64,000 nt of DNA from Plantago ovata. Taxonomy: Eukaryota; Streptophyta; Magnoliopsida; Lamiales; Plantaginaceae. This document shows, in pieces, positions 11,210 through 22,103 of the stretch (positions are counted from its first letter, which is position 1; every line of letters begins with the position of its first letter). Location: contig CM051455.1 in the NCBI GenBank assembly GCA_028274465.1, forward strand, positions 113,807,547 through 113,871,546. Direction: 5' to 3'. A program made the translations under genes and the position numbers. Below the pieces are notes generated by a model. That model ran no database searches, was not told the origin of the DNA, and saw nothing but the letters and a program-made list of their open reading frames with translations.

Positions 11210-12242
11210 CTATCTGTCCTTCCATTTCCAAGAAAACAAAGTCACATTATGTACACCATCAAAATGTTCACCAAACACATGATCAAATAATTTCCTTGCA
11301 GGAAGAAATGCAAACAGATACCAGCTAGCCAAATGCATCCTACAAACCAGTTGAACAAGGCAAAGTAGAGAAGAACCGATAAATGAAGAACAAACCTAAC
11401 CTAATCGACATAAATGGAGTTAGCTACAGACCTAACCTAATCAGCAGGAAACTGAATCAACTACCACCCTCACATAATCAACAGAAAATGGATTTAACTG
11501 AAGACCAGCATAGAATCAACCTGTCCGCCAATCAATTGGGGAACGGTGAAGCTTCAATTTGATCCTTAGAATATCCAATTCGACCGTACAGAATTGCTGA
11601 ATATTACGGAAGAGAAGATCAGTGAGGAATTGGAATGATAACAAAGATCCGCACTGTGATGGATTTGGATTTCGGTCTAGGGTTTAAGTTCATAGCCATT
11701 GTCAAGCTCTGAGAGCTTTGATTCGATCGATATGGTTGAAATTGACGATTTGTTTCTCTTTTGGGTTTCCAAATGAGTAGATGCCATTCATTTTGCAAAT
11801 CAGTTTAAGTTAGTCATAACTACAAATAAAGCGCCGAAAATTAATACAGGTGTCCCTATAGGTGGATATAGTGATGCTTTCATCAAGTGTGACATTTGAT
11901 AGTCTAATTAGAAGGGTTTTATTGTAGTGACATAACAGTCAATCTTCCAAACCCACCAAATTCAACAACATAACACTCCTGAATTTCAAAACAGTATATT
12001 ACCATTTCTCCACTGCGTTGGTTTGAACTGATTCTGCATGCTTTTGTTCCACTGTATCACTTCGTTCTTCAATAAAACCTCTCAGTCTCATTACGCTGCA
12101 TAATATCTCGCAGCTTATGTTGAACCTACAACAAATCAAATTTATTTGAGATTCTTTCACATTAGTTCAATATGCGTAAGATATGAAAACCTTACAGGAA
12201 CAGAACTGTAGTGCATATACAGAACCAAGGTATCATCATTAC

Positions 12243-12358
12243 CTTCATTTGATTGCCCTTGAATTGGAACCAGGACTTCACTTGCATTCGGCGCTTCCCA
12301 ACTTGGGAAAAGTTCTCTTTATTGATTCTCACTAGGACTAGGATACTCTTTGACAAGC
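12243..12358 (-). CDS. Putative exon with homeodomain helix-3-like motif
   Basis: A minus-strand segment bounded by ATGCAG (acceptor) and GTAATG (donor from 12242) reads LSKSILVLVRINKENFSQVG followed by KRRMQVKSWFQFKGNQMK. The QVKSWFQ core resembles the recognition helix of plant homeodomains, and the FSQ..GK..QV.SWFQ.K pattern is closest in my memory to SAWADEE-homeodomain (SHH) proteins. That is resemblance only. Its phase fits exon 1 at 14623-14713, which ends one base into a codon. A second frame here is also open over 50 codons, so the assignment is tentative. Confidence 0.3.
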
Positions 12359-12419
12359 CTGCATTATTACATGTTTTACACAAAACGTTCAAATAACGCT
12401 TAATTAATAATCACAATCT

Positions 12420-13620
12420 AGGTACCAGGGAAAGAAAAGAAGATAAAGGAAAACGATCTGACAACACCTTCATTCTTTCTAGCAATTTTATGCTGAGCTT
12501 TGTTTATCTTATCAGCTTCTTGAGAAATAAATGGATATTGGTAAATGTATTTTACTAATATCTCAATGTTTAAACAGGATTAAATATGTACAGTCATACT
12601 AATATATACCTAAGATGTGAAAATAAAGAAACAGATTTATAATTTGGGCCAGGCGAAAAGGAAATTGTAACAATAGCTTTGGGACGAAGTATGATTAGGT
12701 GTTGACAAGCATCATTCCCATTAAGGTGCACCTACTGAATTCCGATGGTGAAATTTTATAAAAAAATTTCGAAAATGAAATCTCGGGCAAGAAGAAACAA
12801 GGGCTCACAAAGTAATAGCAAAACTGGTTTGTGAGTAAATGCATTTTATCAAATTTCACAGCTTACATGTTCTCGGTTTCCATGTACGAACAACGATTAA
12901 AATTAGTTGGCACTTTGCTCATCGCCAATTACTATTCAGAAACACATAATAGGAACAGAAACAAAAACACCTACTTGTAGCCAAGGAAGAAAACTCATAT
13001 ACCCAATTTCAACCGGATACATAAAACACAGAAAAAAGAAATCAGAACATGAGTCACACAAGCAAGCAGAATTATTTCAATAGTGTGAACAATTTTAACA
13101 AACATCATATAATAAAATTAGTATGACTGGTCGATTAGAGCTGAAACTGGTGTACACACCAAATGAGCAAGAGATGCAGAGAGCAAAGCCCTATAGCTCC
13201 ATAAAAATCTTTATAAAAAAATAAAAAAGGAAAGGGGTATTTGACAATTTGTGAAAATGATTTTGGAGCTAGCTTCGGCTTAATAGATCCCGTCTGATAT
13301 TTCACTGTGATTGGTGCATTAAATGGGGCGACAAGCACGCATTACGTATACATATACAGCATTATGGCCAAACCACATTACATAAATTTCTTTATTTGAG
13401 CTTTTTCCTTTATTATGTGCGTGTTTGTTACTGTCCTACAGGTGTGAGCATGGGGACATTAAGGTTTACCAAGGAATTTTTGTAATGAAGCCAGCATTTA
13501 CATAAAGTTGAATTAACCACACCACTACAAAGATCAATAGAGTATACAAATTAGGCACAATAACACAACTAGTAATAAATCTATGCAAGAATATGACTGA
13601 ATACAGATGTAAGCTTCAAA
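12420..13620. other. AT-rich spacer or intron without recognisable content
   Basis: About 1.2 kb of AT-rich DNA with no repeat, transposon end or convincing frame on either strand. It would be intron if the flanking exon-like segments belong to one minus-strand gene. Confidence 0.3.
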
Positions 13621-13623
13621 TAA

Positions 13624-13851
13624 AAACCTAACATTCTGCCTCGTCACAAAAGAGATGCGGACCAGTACAAGCCACTGGCAAGCATGGCTGGAATCATGCG
13701 TCAAATCCTCCCACCGGAGGCTAGAATCAATGATGATACAAAAGAGACCGTTAAAGAGTCCATGCCCAAATTCTACAAGGAGGTCACCAAAGAGATGCAT
13801 GCCAATGCATGCTATTTGCGTGAATTGCTAGAATCGCGATTGAAATATTAA
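13624..13851 (+). pseudogene. Truncated NF-YB-like histone-fold relic
   Basis: The frame from the stop at 13621 to TAA at 13849 includes DADQYKPLASMAGIMRQILP, then PEARINDDTKETVKESMPKF and YKEVTKEMHANAC. This follows NF-YB (CBF-B/HAP3) subunits through the histone-fold N-terminus, helix 1, loop 1 and helix 2, where the family has (R)IM(K/R)..LP.NA+I..D(A/T)K(E/D)T.+E and F...VT.EA...C. NF-YB pairs with NF-YC and NF-YA to bind CCAAT boxes. After the Ala-Cys of helix 2, the K..RKT(I/V)..DD segment and helix 3 are missing, replaced by YLRELLESRLKY and a stop. A Met occurs at 13684. The relic is truncated at both ends and probably dead, although transcription cannot be excluded. Confidence 0.6.
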
Positions 13852-13960
13852 CTCCCTGCAAAAGAGACCGTTTAAGAGTGCATGCCCAGACTCACGGTTG
13901 AAATATTAACTCCCTGCAAAAGAGACCGTTCATGAGTGCATGCCCAGACTCTTGTCTAAG
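13738..13960 (+). repeat. Tandem partial copies of the NF-YB-like helix-2 segment
   Basis: The sequence AAAGAGACCGTT..GAGT.CATGCCCA occurs at 13741, again at about 13861 and again at about 13919. The later copies are joined by a repeated TTGAAATATTAACTCCCTGC. A shorter AAAGAGACCGTGAATG occurs at 14336. So part of the relic has been locally amplified after the frame was lost. Confidence 0.65.
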
Positions 13961-14394
13961 TGGCTTCACTAGGCTCTTTTGTCAATGTCTGTAAGATATG
14001 AAAGAGATAAACAAGTTTTATTAAGAATAGATAAACATAAGATTATTCACAGAATATAAATTGATAAATAACAAATATTAGTATTGAATTTCTAAAACAT
14101 TAGATATATATTTAACATGTTTTCCGATCCCTAAACTATTTAAATTGTATCACATACATGATCAACAGCGATAAAACTTATAGATCTAATGATCAACAGC
14201 GATAAAACTTATAGATCTAATAATGTAATAACATTTCAATTTGCAAATCAAATAAAAACCATCTAATTTAACATTTGGACAGGATTTAATTATGCAAACA
14301 AGTAATAAATCATACCCTAGCATAATCTAGGCTAAAAAGAGACCGTGAATGTCTAGATTCTGCAGAAACTCGTACATCGAATCAGTTCATACCA

Positions 14395-14590
14395 AATCAA
14401 ATCGACTAATAACTCGTAAATCAAATCGAACTAATAGCTGTGATTTTGTTCATGGATCCACGAATAACTCGTAAATCAAATCGAACTAATAACTCGTAAC
14501 TCAAAACGAATTGATACAAACGTATATCGACTAATAGCTGTGATTTTGTTCATGGATCCACGAATAAGTCGTAAATCAAATCGAATTGAT
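14395..14590. repeat. Minisatellite-like repeats in the presumed first intron
   Basis: A ~58-bp unit beginning CTAATAGCTGTGATTTTG and ending in TCGTAAATCAAATCGAA occurs at about 14430 and 14530, a 100-bp period. Shorter AACTCGTAAATCAAATCGAA pieces fill the gap. Confidence 0.7.
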
Positions 14591-14622
14591 ACAAAATGAC
14601 ATGGATTAAGATAACAACTTAC

Positions 14623-14713
14623 AGAGCTCTTTTCCAATTCCATCCATTCCCCGTCTGAATTCAATCGGAGAGACACCGGAAGCATCGGACTCATCGTCAT
14701 CATTCGCCGTCAT
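14623..14713 (-). CDS. First coding exon of a host gene (unidentified)
   Basis: The minus strand starts at the ATG at 14713 and encodes MTANDDDESDASGVSPIEFR then RGMDGIGKEL, ending at a strong donor GTAAGT at 14622-14617. The upstream leader carries AACCCTAATTT (telo-box type) and a TATA-like TTTAAATA near 14757-14764, about 45 bp from the ATG. This is the best host-gene 5' end in the window. The acidic, Ser-rich start is uninformative. If joined to 12243-12358 the phase fits and the product would be homeodomain-like, but the intron would be 2.3 kb and would contain the NF-YB relic on the opposite strand. Confidence 0.5.
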
Positions 14714-14770
14714 GAGAGAGTGTTGTTTGAGGCGAAAGAAATTAGGGTTCGTACCGTATTTAAAGAATGG
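14714..14770 (-). promoter_or_regulatory. Core promoter and leader of the 14.7-kb gene
   Basis: A TATA-like TTTAAATA (14757-14764) and an AACCCTAA telo-box-like motif lie upstream of the ATG on the minus strand, a combination common in plant housekeeping promoters. The AT-rich 14771-15015 stretch behind it shows no other feature. Confidence 0.4.
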
Positions 14771-15023
14771 GAGGGTGATAATGCCACATATAAATTACTC
14801 AAATCAAATTTTTCTAACTTATTCATAAAAAATGTGATTTATAAAAACTAGATTAAATTGCAAATAATAATATTTACTCTGACATTATCACCGACCAGAT
14901 TCGATGTATGTGGAAACAATTTTCAAACAATAAATTATAATGTACCATATAGGTTTAAAATCATACTCATTTTTTATTTAACATGGAAACGACGAACGTA
15001 CATATTTGAGGTTTAGTTGCACG

Positions 15024-16899
15024 TAGGGCTGTATTACGAACCGAACGTTTTGCTAAATTGTTCGGTCAACGTTCGGTTCGGTCAAGTTGGAACGGTTCGC
15101 GAACATGTTCATTAAGCTAACGAACTGAATACGAACATGTTAATTTATGTTCGGGTATTCGCAAACAGTTCGCGAACATTGTATAATATAATATATTATA
15201 TAAATATATATACATATATATAATTTAATAATTAATATATACTTTCTTATTTTTATCCTAGCTTTCTTACCTTTCATATCTTATCTCTTATTCATTTTCA
15301 CCCACACCACACCACACCACAGCCGCCTCTGTCGTCCAGATCTATCCTAACCACACCACCGCGCCGCTCGAGACCCCCCACAGACCACCGACGCCGCTCA
15401 GTTCTCAGTTCATCTTCTCCGTACACGACAGGTATGCTCCGATCTCAGTTCATATTCTCCATTCTCAGTCCAGACCACAGTTTAATCCCTTCTGACTGTT
15501 CTCAGTTCTAAGTGTTTGTCGATCTGCTTCATGTTCTCCATATTTCGCCTACCACTTGTTTGACATAATGCCTCAATGAATACCTCCATTATTTTTGCAA
15601 GAAAGAACAATTATGTTCATTCATTCAGATCTGAGTTCATGTGAAGTATCTTTGTTTTGAATTTCTGCAGTATCTCTGTTTCAAATTTCTGCAATTACCT
15701 TAACGAATTTATGCAGTATTCGTTAATGTTAACGAATTCTGCAGTATCAAGTCTGGTTCTCTAGACAGATCAGCAAACGGAGACATCTACGCCACCTTGA
15801 GGCAACAGTTGTCGAGTTTCTTTGCTTTTGAGGTCAGTCACATAAGACGGGAAGCGGGGGAAGGCAACAGCCTAGCAGACCTGCTTAGTCGCGATTTTAC
15901 TGTAGATTCTATCGGTTATAGCTAATGATGAATATATTAAGGCAATTTGAGTTAATTATATAACTATGTGTTTAATTGTACTTAAAAGTAAATTATAGAG
16001 GAATTGATTATGGACAAGTATGAACGATTAATTATTAGTATATTATATTGTAGGTAATGGTTACTAATCATCTTCCTTAATCGTTTCTTTACTGAAAATC
16101 ACATGAGCTACTTACTGTCTGATGTATTGTACTTACAATAGCTCCTTTCTTGAGCTTTTTAATACACAACTTCTTTCCTAAAAAATAGAAAAAGAACATT
16201 GTGCTTCTTTTTTTCTTTTTTTTTCAAATTTTTTTGTATATTATTGATCTTTTTTCTTTGTGAAGTATGTCTTTGTGATGGCTGCTATTTTTTTTTCCCT
16301 TTTTATTCACTTGATTTCTTTGATGTAATCATTCATATCTTGCTAATACTAGTTGTTTTTATGGTTGTAGATTATTGATGGAGGTGGAGAAGATTTAGTT
16401 TGTGCTTGGAGCCTTGGAGACTATATTGTGCGTGGAGCCTTGGCCCTTGGAGACAAATTTATGAACTGAACCATGTTTTGTTTTGTATTATGAAGTACTA
16501 GTAGTAGTTTATATGTTGAATTTTATTATGAAATGAACCAATTTATGGTATTGGAGACTTATATTGTGCATTGTTAAATGTTGGGTGTTATCAAATGTCA
16601 AGTACTATTGTTATTGTGACTTTTGGCAGGATTTTTAAATAGATTTTGTAGTATTAATATTGTTGGTTTTTAGATTTTTTCTGTCTTAACGGACGTAAAC
16701 GAACGCGAACGAACGTTATCGAGCGTTACCGAACGAACATTAACGAACGAACACTAACGAACGAACACGAACATCCTATTACTTTAACGAACCGAACACG
16801 AACAGGCAATGAGTTGTTCGTCGAACACGAACCGAACATACATATGCTTAACGAACGAACGTTCCATAAGTCTCCCGTTCGGTTCGAAATACAACCCTA
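15024..16899. mobile_element. hAT-type non-autonomous element with captured sequences
   Basis: The termini TAGGGCTGTATTACGAACCG (15024) and its near-inverse ending CAACCCTA (16899) match at about 21 of 24 positions. An 8-bp target duplication GTTGCACG lies at 15016-15023 and 16900-16907, diagnostic of the hAT superfamily. Both subterminal regions carry dense CGAAC/GTTCG motifs (15050-15180 and 16690-16880), the sort of array a hAT transposase binds. The 1876-bp interior encodes no transposase. It holds a CCACACCACACC-rich leader-like stretch ending in a donor-like CAG-GTATGC (15300-15432), a pararetrovirus-like fragment, and a transcript-end-like segment near 16370-16480. Confidence 0.85.
15749..15925 (+). 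pseudogene. Pararetrovirus-like RNase H terminal fragment
   Basis: A 58-codon open segment ends in HIRREAGEGNSLADLLSRDF and a TAA at 15923. The HI+.E....N.LAD.LSR pattern marks the end of RNase H in reverse-transcribing elements; the exact form is closest to Caulimoviridae pol, although Ty3/gypsy (VADALSR) is not excluded. No upstream RT is present. It is an isolated fragment inside the hAT element, incapable of acting alone, and probably captured with neighbouring sequence. Confidence 0.5.
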
Positions 16900-16994
16900 G
16901 TTGCACGGTTGATCGGAGCTCCTCGGGAAGCTCTAGAGAGCTCCCTCAAGCTTCGATCTTTTTGCTTTCATTTTTCAGTTTTTTTTTTCATTTA

Positions 16995-17980
16995 ATGAAG
17001 ACGTTTTAGATTTTTAACCCTTTGCCAAATAGTTGTCGTTTTAGACCGACAACGGCCGCACGTATACTGCTATCTCTTTCTTTATTCACCTTCTTTTTTT
17101 ATTGAGAGTAGTAAAAAAAAATCATGGCAACAAATTTTAGAGAAATTCATGGCGTAAATTTTAGAGAAATTCATGGCGCAAAATATTCAGACTGAGCGAC
17201 AGGTTGAAGAAGATGAAGAGACGTGAGTAGTAATACTGAAAGAATCTCTCTTTATTATTAATCTGAAAAAGAATATGTATTATTTTATTAATCCCAAGTA
17301 ATTAGAGGCATGATTGCATATAGTGCTGTTACACGAATCGAGCCTTATCGAGTACTCAGGTTGGCTCGGCTCGTTAAGGCACGACTCGGATCGACTCGAT
17401 AAGGTTTTCGAGCCGAGCTCGAGCCTAAACTTAGGCTCGTTTCACTAACGAGCCGTAACGAGCCGAGCTAGGCTCGGCTCGCGAGTACTCGGTAAGGCTC
17501 GATATCATGTAGATTATTAGTAGTATTAGTATTATAAGTTATAATTTAAGTTTGAGATTATTGGCTTGAATTGCTTATATTTACATTTTGTTCGACTTAA
17601 ATGATTTCATCATTTGGGGAGTTGATTGTAATGTATAATCTTGAATTTGTTTATATTTTATTTAATATTTTAACATATTTTTCATGGTATTTTAAGAACC
17701 AAACCGAGCCTAACGAGCCGAGCTCGAGCCAAATGAACCGAGCTTAAGCCTGAAATTAAGCTCGTTTGTTAACGAGATCGAGCTCGAGCCTGAAATCAGA
17801 CTCGCTCCGTTAACGAGCCGAGCCTAAGCTCGACTCGTTTTGTTAACGAGCCGAGCCGAGCCTCAGCAATATCGGCTCGGCTCGGCTCGTTAAACAACAC
17901 TAATTGCATAGGTCTCCATTAGGCATTTTTAATTTGTGTGAATAGTTCCAAACGACAAATATATGTGATAGGAGGGAGTA
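16995..17980. mobile_element. Stowaway-like MITE (copy 2), interrupted
   Basis: From GACGTTTTAGATTTTTAACC (17004) to TGATAGGAGGGAGTA (ending 17980) this repeats the MITE at 2164-2588. The left terminal repeat is lost, and a hAT MITE is inserted at 17321. The homology continues into the gypsy remnant beyond, so the whole segment was duplicated as a unit. Confidence 0.7.
17321..17902. mobile_element. hAT-type MITE
   Basis: The ends TAGTGCTGTTACACGAATCG (17321) and GAGCCGAGCC-type inverse ending AACAACACTA (17902) are imperfect inverted repeats. An 8-bp target duplication ATTGCATA flanks it (17313-17320, 17903-17910). The undisturbed copy at about 2512 has a single ATTGCATA, confirming the insertion. 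Subterminal arrays of GAGCCGAGC/GCTCGGCTC fill both ends around an AT-rich core (17515-17690). 582 bp, non-coding. Confidence 0.9.
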
Positions 17981-18029
17981 ATTATTAGAAAATTATTGAG
18001 AGGGTAATTTCGTGCAGTAAAGACGACTT

Positions 18030-19091
18030 ACGACGCTCCCGGATTAACAATAAAATGGACGAACTAGAAAAGGACAAACAAAAAAGTGCCTTCCCCTGAA
18101 AATTGAATTGTCCTCAAGGCAGTACAAAATTAAGAAATTGAATTTTCATCATAGATACTCGTTCCCAAGTTAAATCTTCAGGTAACAAATTACTCCAATG
18201 AACTATGACTTCTTTTTCCATTTTATTGCACACCTTGATTGTTCTGGAGGCTAATACAACTACTGGATAAAATCGGGGACAACCATTTGATCTACCTCAA
18301 GAAGAACAAGATTGGGGCTATATTTGTTCTTGATTTTCCCTTTGAGCAAGGATACGTGGAACACGTCATGCATTCTCAATCCTGGAGGAAGTTGTAGCTG
18401 ATACGCCACATGACCAATACGTTTTATAATCTGATAAGGACCAAATATTTTATGGAAAACTTTTTTGGCCTCCTCAACAATGTATTTCCATGCTTGAACG
18501 GTTGTATCCTTAAAAACACTCAGTCTCCCACATTAAACGACCTTTCCATACGCTTAGAATCAGCATACAATTTCATACGCTCTTGAGCTTGTGTTAGATG
18601 CTCCCTAAGCACTTGAACCATCTGGTGTCGTTCCTGTATAATCCCTGAGCAGAAGAACATGTTGTTTGTAGATAAGGGCCTATTGATAGTTTAGGAGCTT
18701 CATATCCATACAGCGCCTTGAATGGAGATACCTTGAGAGAATGATGGTAAGGTGTTGTACCACCACTCCGCTAGTGCCACCCATTGGTTCCATTTCTTAG
18801 GGTGATTGTGTATCATACACTTCAATTAGGTTTCATGGCATCGATTGACTCGTTCAGTCTGCCCATCGGACTGAGGATGGTGTGTTGTACTCATGTAGAG
18901 TTTAGTCCCTGCATCTTAAAAAATTCTTTCAAGAAGGAGCTCTGAAATGCAACATCTCTATCACTAACAATGGACTCTCGGACTCCATGTAACTTGTAGA
19001 TTTGCTTTAGGTATTTATCAGCCAGCTGTTCCACAGAATATGGGTGTGATAAAGAGATGGAATGTGCATACTTAATTCGTCAGTCTATCAA
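18030..19091 (-). pseudogene. Ty3/gypsy integrase 3' relic (second copy)
   Basis: Repeats 2640-3601: same order (CCTCAAGG.., GATACGTGGAACACGTCATG, integrase C-terminal, core). It is more complete in the middle: 18680-18790 is present here but deleted near 3290. Stops and indels destroy all frames. It ends abruptly at TCTATCAACT (19091), where the first copy continues with the core domain. Confidence 0.75.
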
Positions 19092-19290
19092 CTGTATTGG
19101 CAAAAAATAGTCATACTTGATCCACGGTCAAATATGTTGACCCGATTTATCATTTATGGAGAATTTTCAATTTCAAGTCAAAATTGTTCTCGTAATAGTT
19201 GAATTTTGACCACTAGTCCGCCTTCTAATTCGGGTTGGTTCGCGGAGCCTAAGCAAGGCTTAATAAGCTACTACCCGGAAGTGACCCATT
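19092..19290. other. Unassigned 200-bp spacer
   Basis: Sequence between the gypsy relic and the Angela-like LTR. No repeat or coding signal seen. Confidence 0.4.
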
Positions 19291-20885
19291 TGATAGTGTA
19301 TATGTCCTAGAGACAGACTTTATTACGGGCAGACAACCCTTATTAAGGGCATATATGTACTATTACACAGTTCAACGTAATATAATATATGTTTGTTTGT
19401 TTGACTATTGAGTATCACTTTCATATTTATATTACAACAGGCATACAATATGTCATATCTTTATTCCTGTCTGTATTGATATCAAACATGTCCCCTCGGA
19501 TAGATGACCGATCACACAGATAGTGGGAGCTATGTGAGTTATCATCTATCCCAAACTCTCCCTAGTCGAGGTTCATCTCGGATGTAGGGGTCTGAATGAA
19601 CCATGTGAGACTAGTATGCGTGGAGGTTATACTTGTTAGAGCAAGTGTGAGCCGATCCCACGACCACGGAACGGATTGTTGGACAATCAAGAAACGTTCC
19701 CATAACTCCGCATAGTTGTTCGAAGGGTGATTACCGAACAATGGAAGTACCCACCGGAAACTCCCATCGATGTATACTCTACACCGAAGTGTCTATGGGA
19801 ACCGGATAGTTGTCGAAGTGATGTCAGTCGTCCTTTGGACTTACAGGACTTTATCATCACATTTGTTGCCCCATATCCTTGGTGGACCCGTCGATCTCAG
19901 CTCTGAATAAGCAGTTGACCCAAGACACGATCCAGGATTATGGCTACATACAAATGGGGATGATAAGTGATTCTGTGAAGGATTCATCTCTCATGTGTAG
20001 CACAGGAGAGCACTGCTCATAGTCGTTCATAGTTGTGATTGGTAAAACCGCTGGCCAGCGTATCAATATTATTATGATGGTCATAATAGATATTGGATTC
20101 ACCATGCAACTCACTGAAGACGCCCGTGGATGTATTATTGGGATAGACACTTCATCGATCCTAGATGCATTCGAGTCAGTCAGATGAAAGGACGTTACCA
20201 TCGCCGCGTTGAGCGCAACAGACTTCACAACGAAAGGGTTTGCTTTGAGAAACCTCTCAAACATCCTCATGTATTAATATTGCAAATGAAACCGTCTAGG
20301 AATTCCATTTTGCCTAGTCTAGGACTTGCTTAATACAATGAGGCCCTATGGGTCACACTATGTGGTGATTCAGCTTATCCGAATATCCTTGAAGATGGAA
20401 TTGCAATTAATTTAGAATTAATTGTGATTGATGGATTATAATTGATTTGGAATTAATTATAATAATTTGTGGCTCAATTAATGATTTGGAATTATTAATT
20501 GAATTGGCTGATTAATTGTATTGTATGTAAATACAATTAAAGATTATATTTTAGAAATATAATAGAGGTTTGATTTGAAAGGATATGTTAATTTAGAATT
20601 AATATATGCACATGGGGAAAATCTACTTGGAGTTTGAATTGCCTTAGAATTATAAGTGGGTCCCAAAATCGGGACCCACCTAACCACCCTTGGACGCGCG
20701 CGCGCGCAGCTGGAGTAGGGGAAGGAGTTCGACTCCTTCCTCTATTAGAAGTCAAGGGATAAGTTAGATTTTCCTAATTGAGTTTTAATTTGATTGGGAA
20801 TGAATCTAGACTTGAATTGGTTTCCTAGTGCGATAAGAATTAGATTCTTATTCCTTTATGAAGTCTAATTGATTATTATTTAGGC

Positions 20886-20935
20886 TTCAATTGACTACTA
20901 TATATAGTAGACTATTAGAGAGCTTTTTACACACA
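20886..20935 (+). promoter_or_regulatory. Angela LTR core promoter (copy 1)
   Basis: CTACTATATATAGTAG, a perfect 16-bp palindrome holding the TATA box, is followed about 25 bp later by TTTTTACACACAG, a likely start site. The same arrangement occurs at 58711-58726 in the second copy. Confidence 0.6.
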
Positions 20936-21433
20936 GTTAGTCTACCAGTTTTCTTAGAGAAAATAAAAAACTCTCCCCTACCTCATACAAGCCACGCGCG
21001 CGCCACCCCTGACCTGAGGAAAACCGTCGGCCCATCTTCTTGGTCATACAAAGAATATCCTAGCATTCTTTCGGATAAGTTGTTCATCCGTGGATACCAA
21101 GGTTGAGGTTCAAGGAGCTGGAAACTAACTTTTATTGTCTTGCAGATAATCAAAGTATTGCAGATATCTTCGACTTCAACGAAGGAGAAGATTCACCGGA
21201 CTATTACGAAGACTTGATACATGTGCTTGCTTTTGGAGTATTGTAAGTCTTCTAATTAACGTGTTTAATATATACGGTATATACATGATCAATTAACTTG
21301 CATGTTAAGAAAATTTTTGAAATCCCGCTGCGTATATACGTATATATATTGTATGATTTTGTAGTTATGTGGATGCAATTGATTCTATGATTAATTCGAT
21401 TTTCAAAAGTTTGATTAATCCGCAGGCACCCTT

Positions 21434-21458
21434 GGGGACGGGATTCGATCCCGTCCCC
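21434..21458. other. Perfect 11-bp hairpin in the Angela leader
   Basis: GGGGACGGGAT, a three-base TCG spacer, then ATCCCGTCCCC. It sits between TTCAAAAG and GGTTGGACCC. In the second Angela copy the same interval holds a completely different hairpin cluster at 59382-59560. Confidence 0.9.
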
Positions 21459-21948
21459 GTATATTATATATATATATTTTTCAGGTTGGACCCAAAATCG
21501 AATTTTTGAAATTTTGAGGATTGAATTTTATATTTGGAATATAAATATGATTTAATTGTAATTATTCTTAACTAGAGGGGTTAAATTTAATTAGTATAAA
21601 GTTAAGGGGCTTATTTGTGATTTATCAATTTATTGTTTATTACAAATAAGTCCTTCTACTTTTGAATTTTAAATTTGACACCTCCAAGGTTTCGAAAATT
21701 ACAATTGAGTCATTCGGGTTTTCGAAAATTGCTACCTGGTCAATAGAATTTTCGATTTTTCAATCTAGTCCAAATTTTCAATTTTTCATAGAAATTATAA
21801 GTATGGGATTATAATTTTCATAATGAAATTATGAAGTCATTTGGCATCCACATAGGCTACTATTTGTTTGTATGCTCAATATGCTATTGTTTGACAATGC
21901 ATGTTTAAATACCACGTATTTTACTTTCCGTTCGACCGCTATGCATGC

Positions 21949-22103
21949 GAGGGTAGGCGGCGCCCTCTTATTTGTCGGACCGCATATTTTTATGTATGGG
22001 TAGGCGGCGCCCATTATGTGCTTGACCGCGTTTAGAACTAGAATGGATAGGCGGCATCCATTACGTGTAGACCGCTCATGCATGATGGGTAGGCGGCGCC
22101 CTT
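21949..22103 (+). other. Four TAGGCGGC stem-loops in the Angela leader (copy 1)
   Basis: Units at 21949-21967, 21996-22014, 22043-22061 and 22085-22103 share a TAGGCGGC loop closed by short stems: GAGGG/CCCTC, ATGGG/CCCAT, ATGGA/TCCAT and ATGGG/CCCTT. Each is preceded by GACCGC or a close variant. The stems differ but still pair in the first three units; the fourth has one mismatch. Confidence 0.75.
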
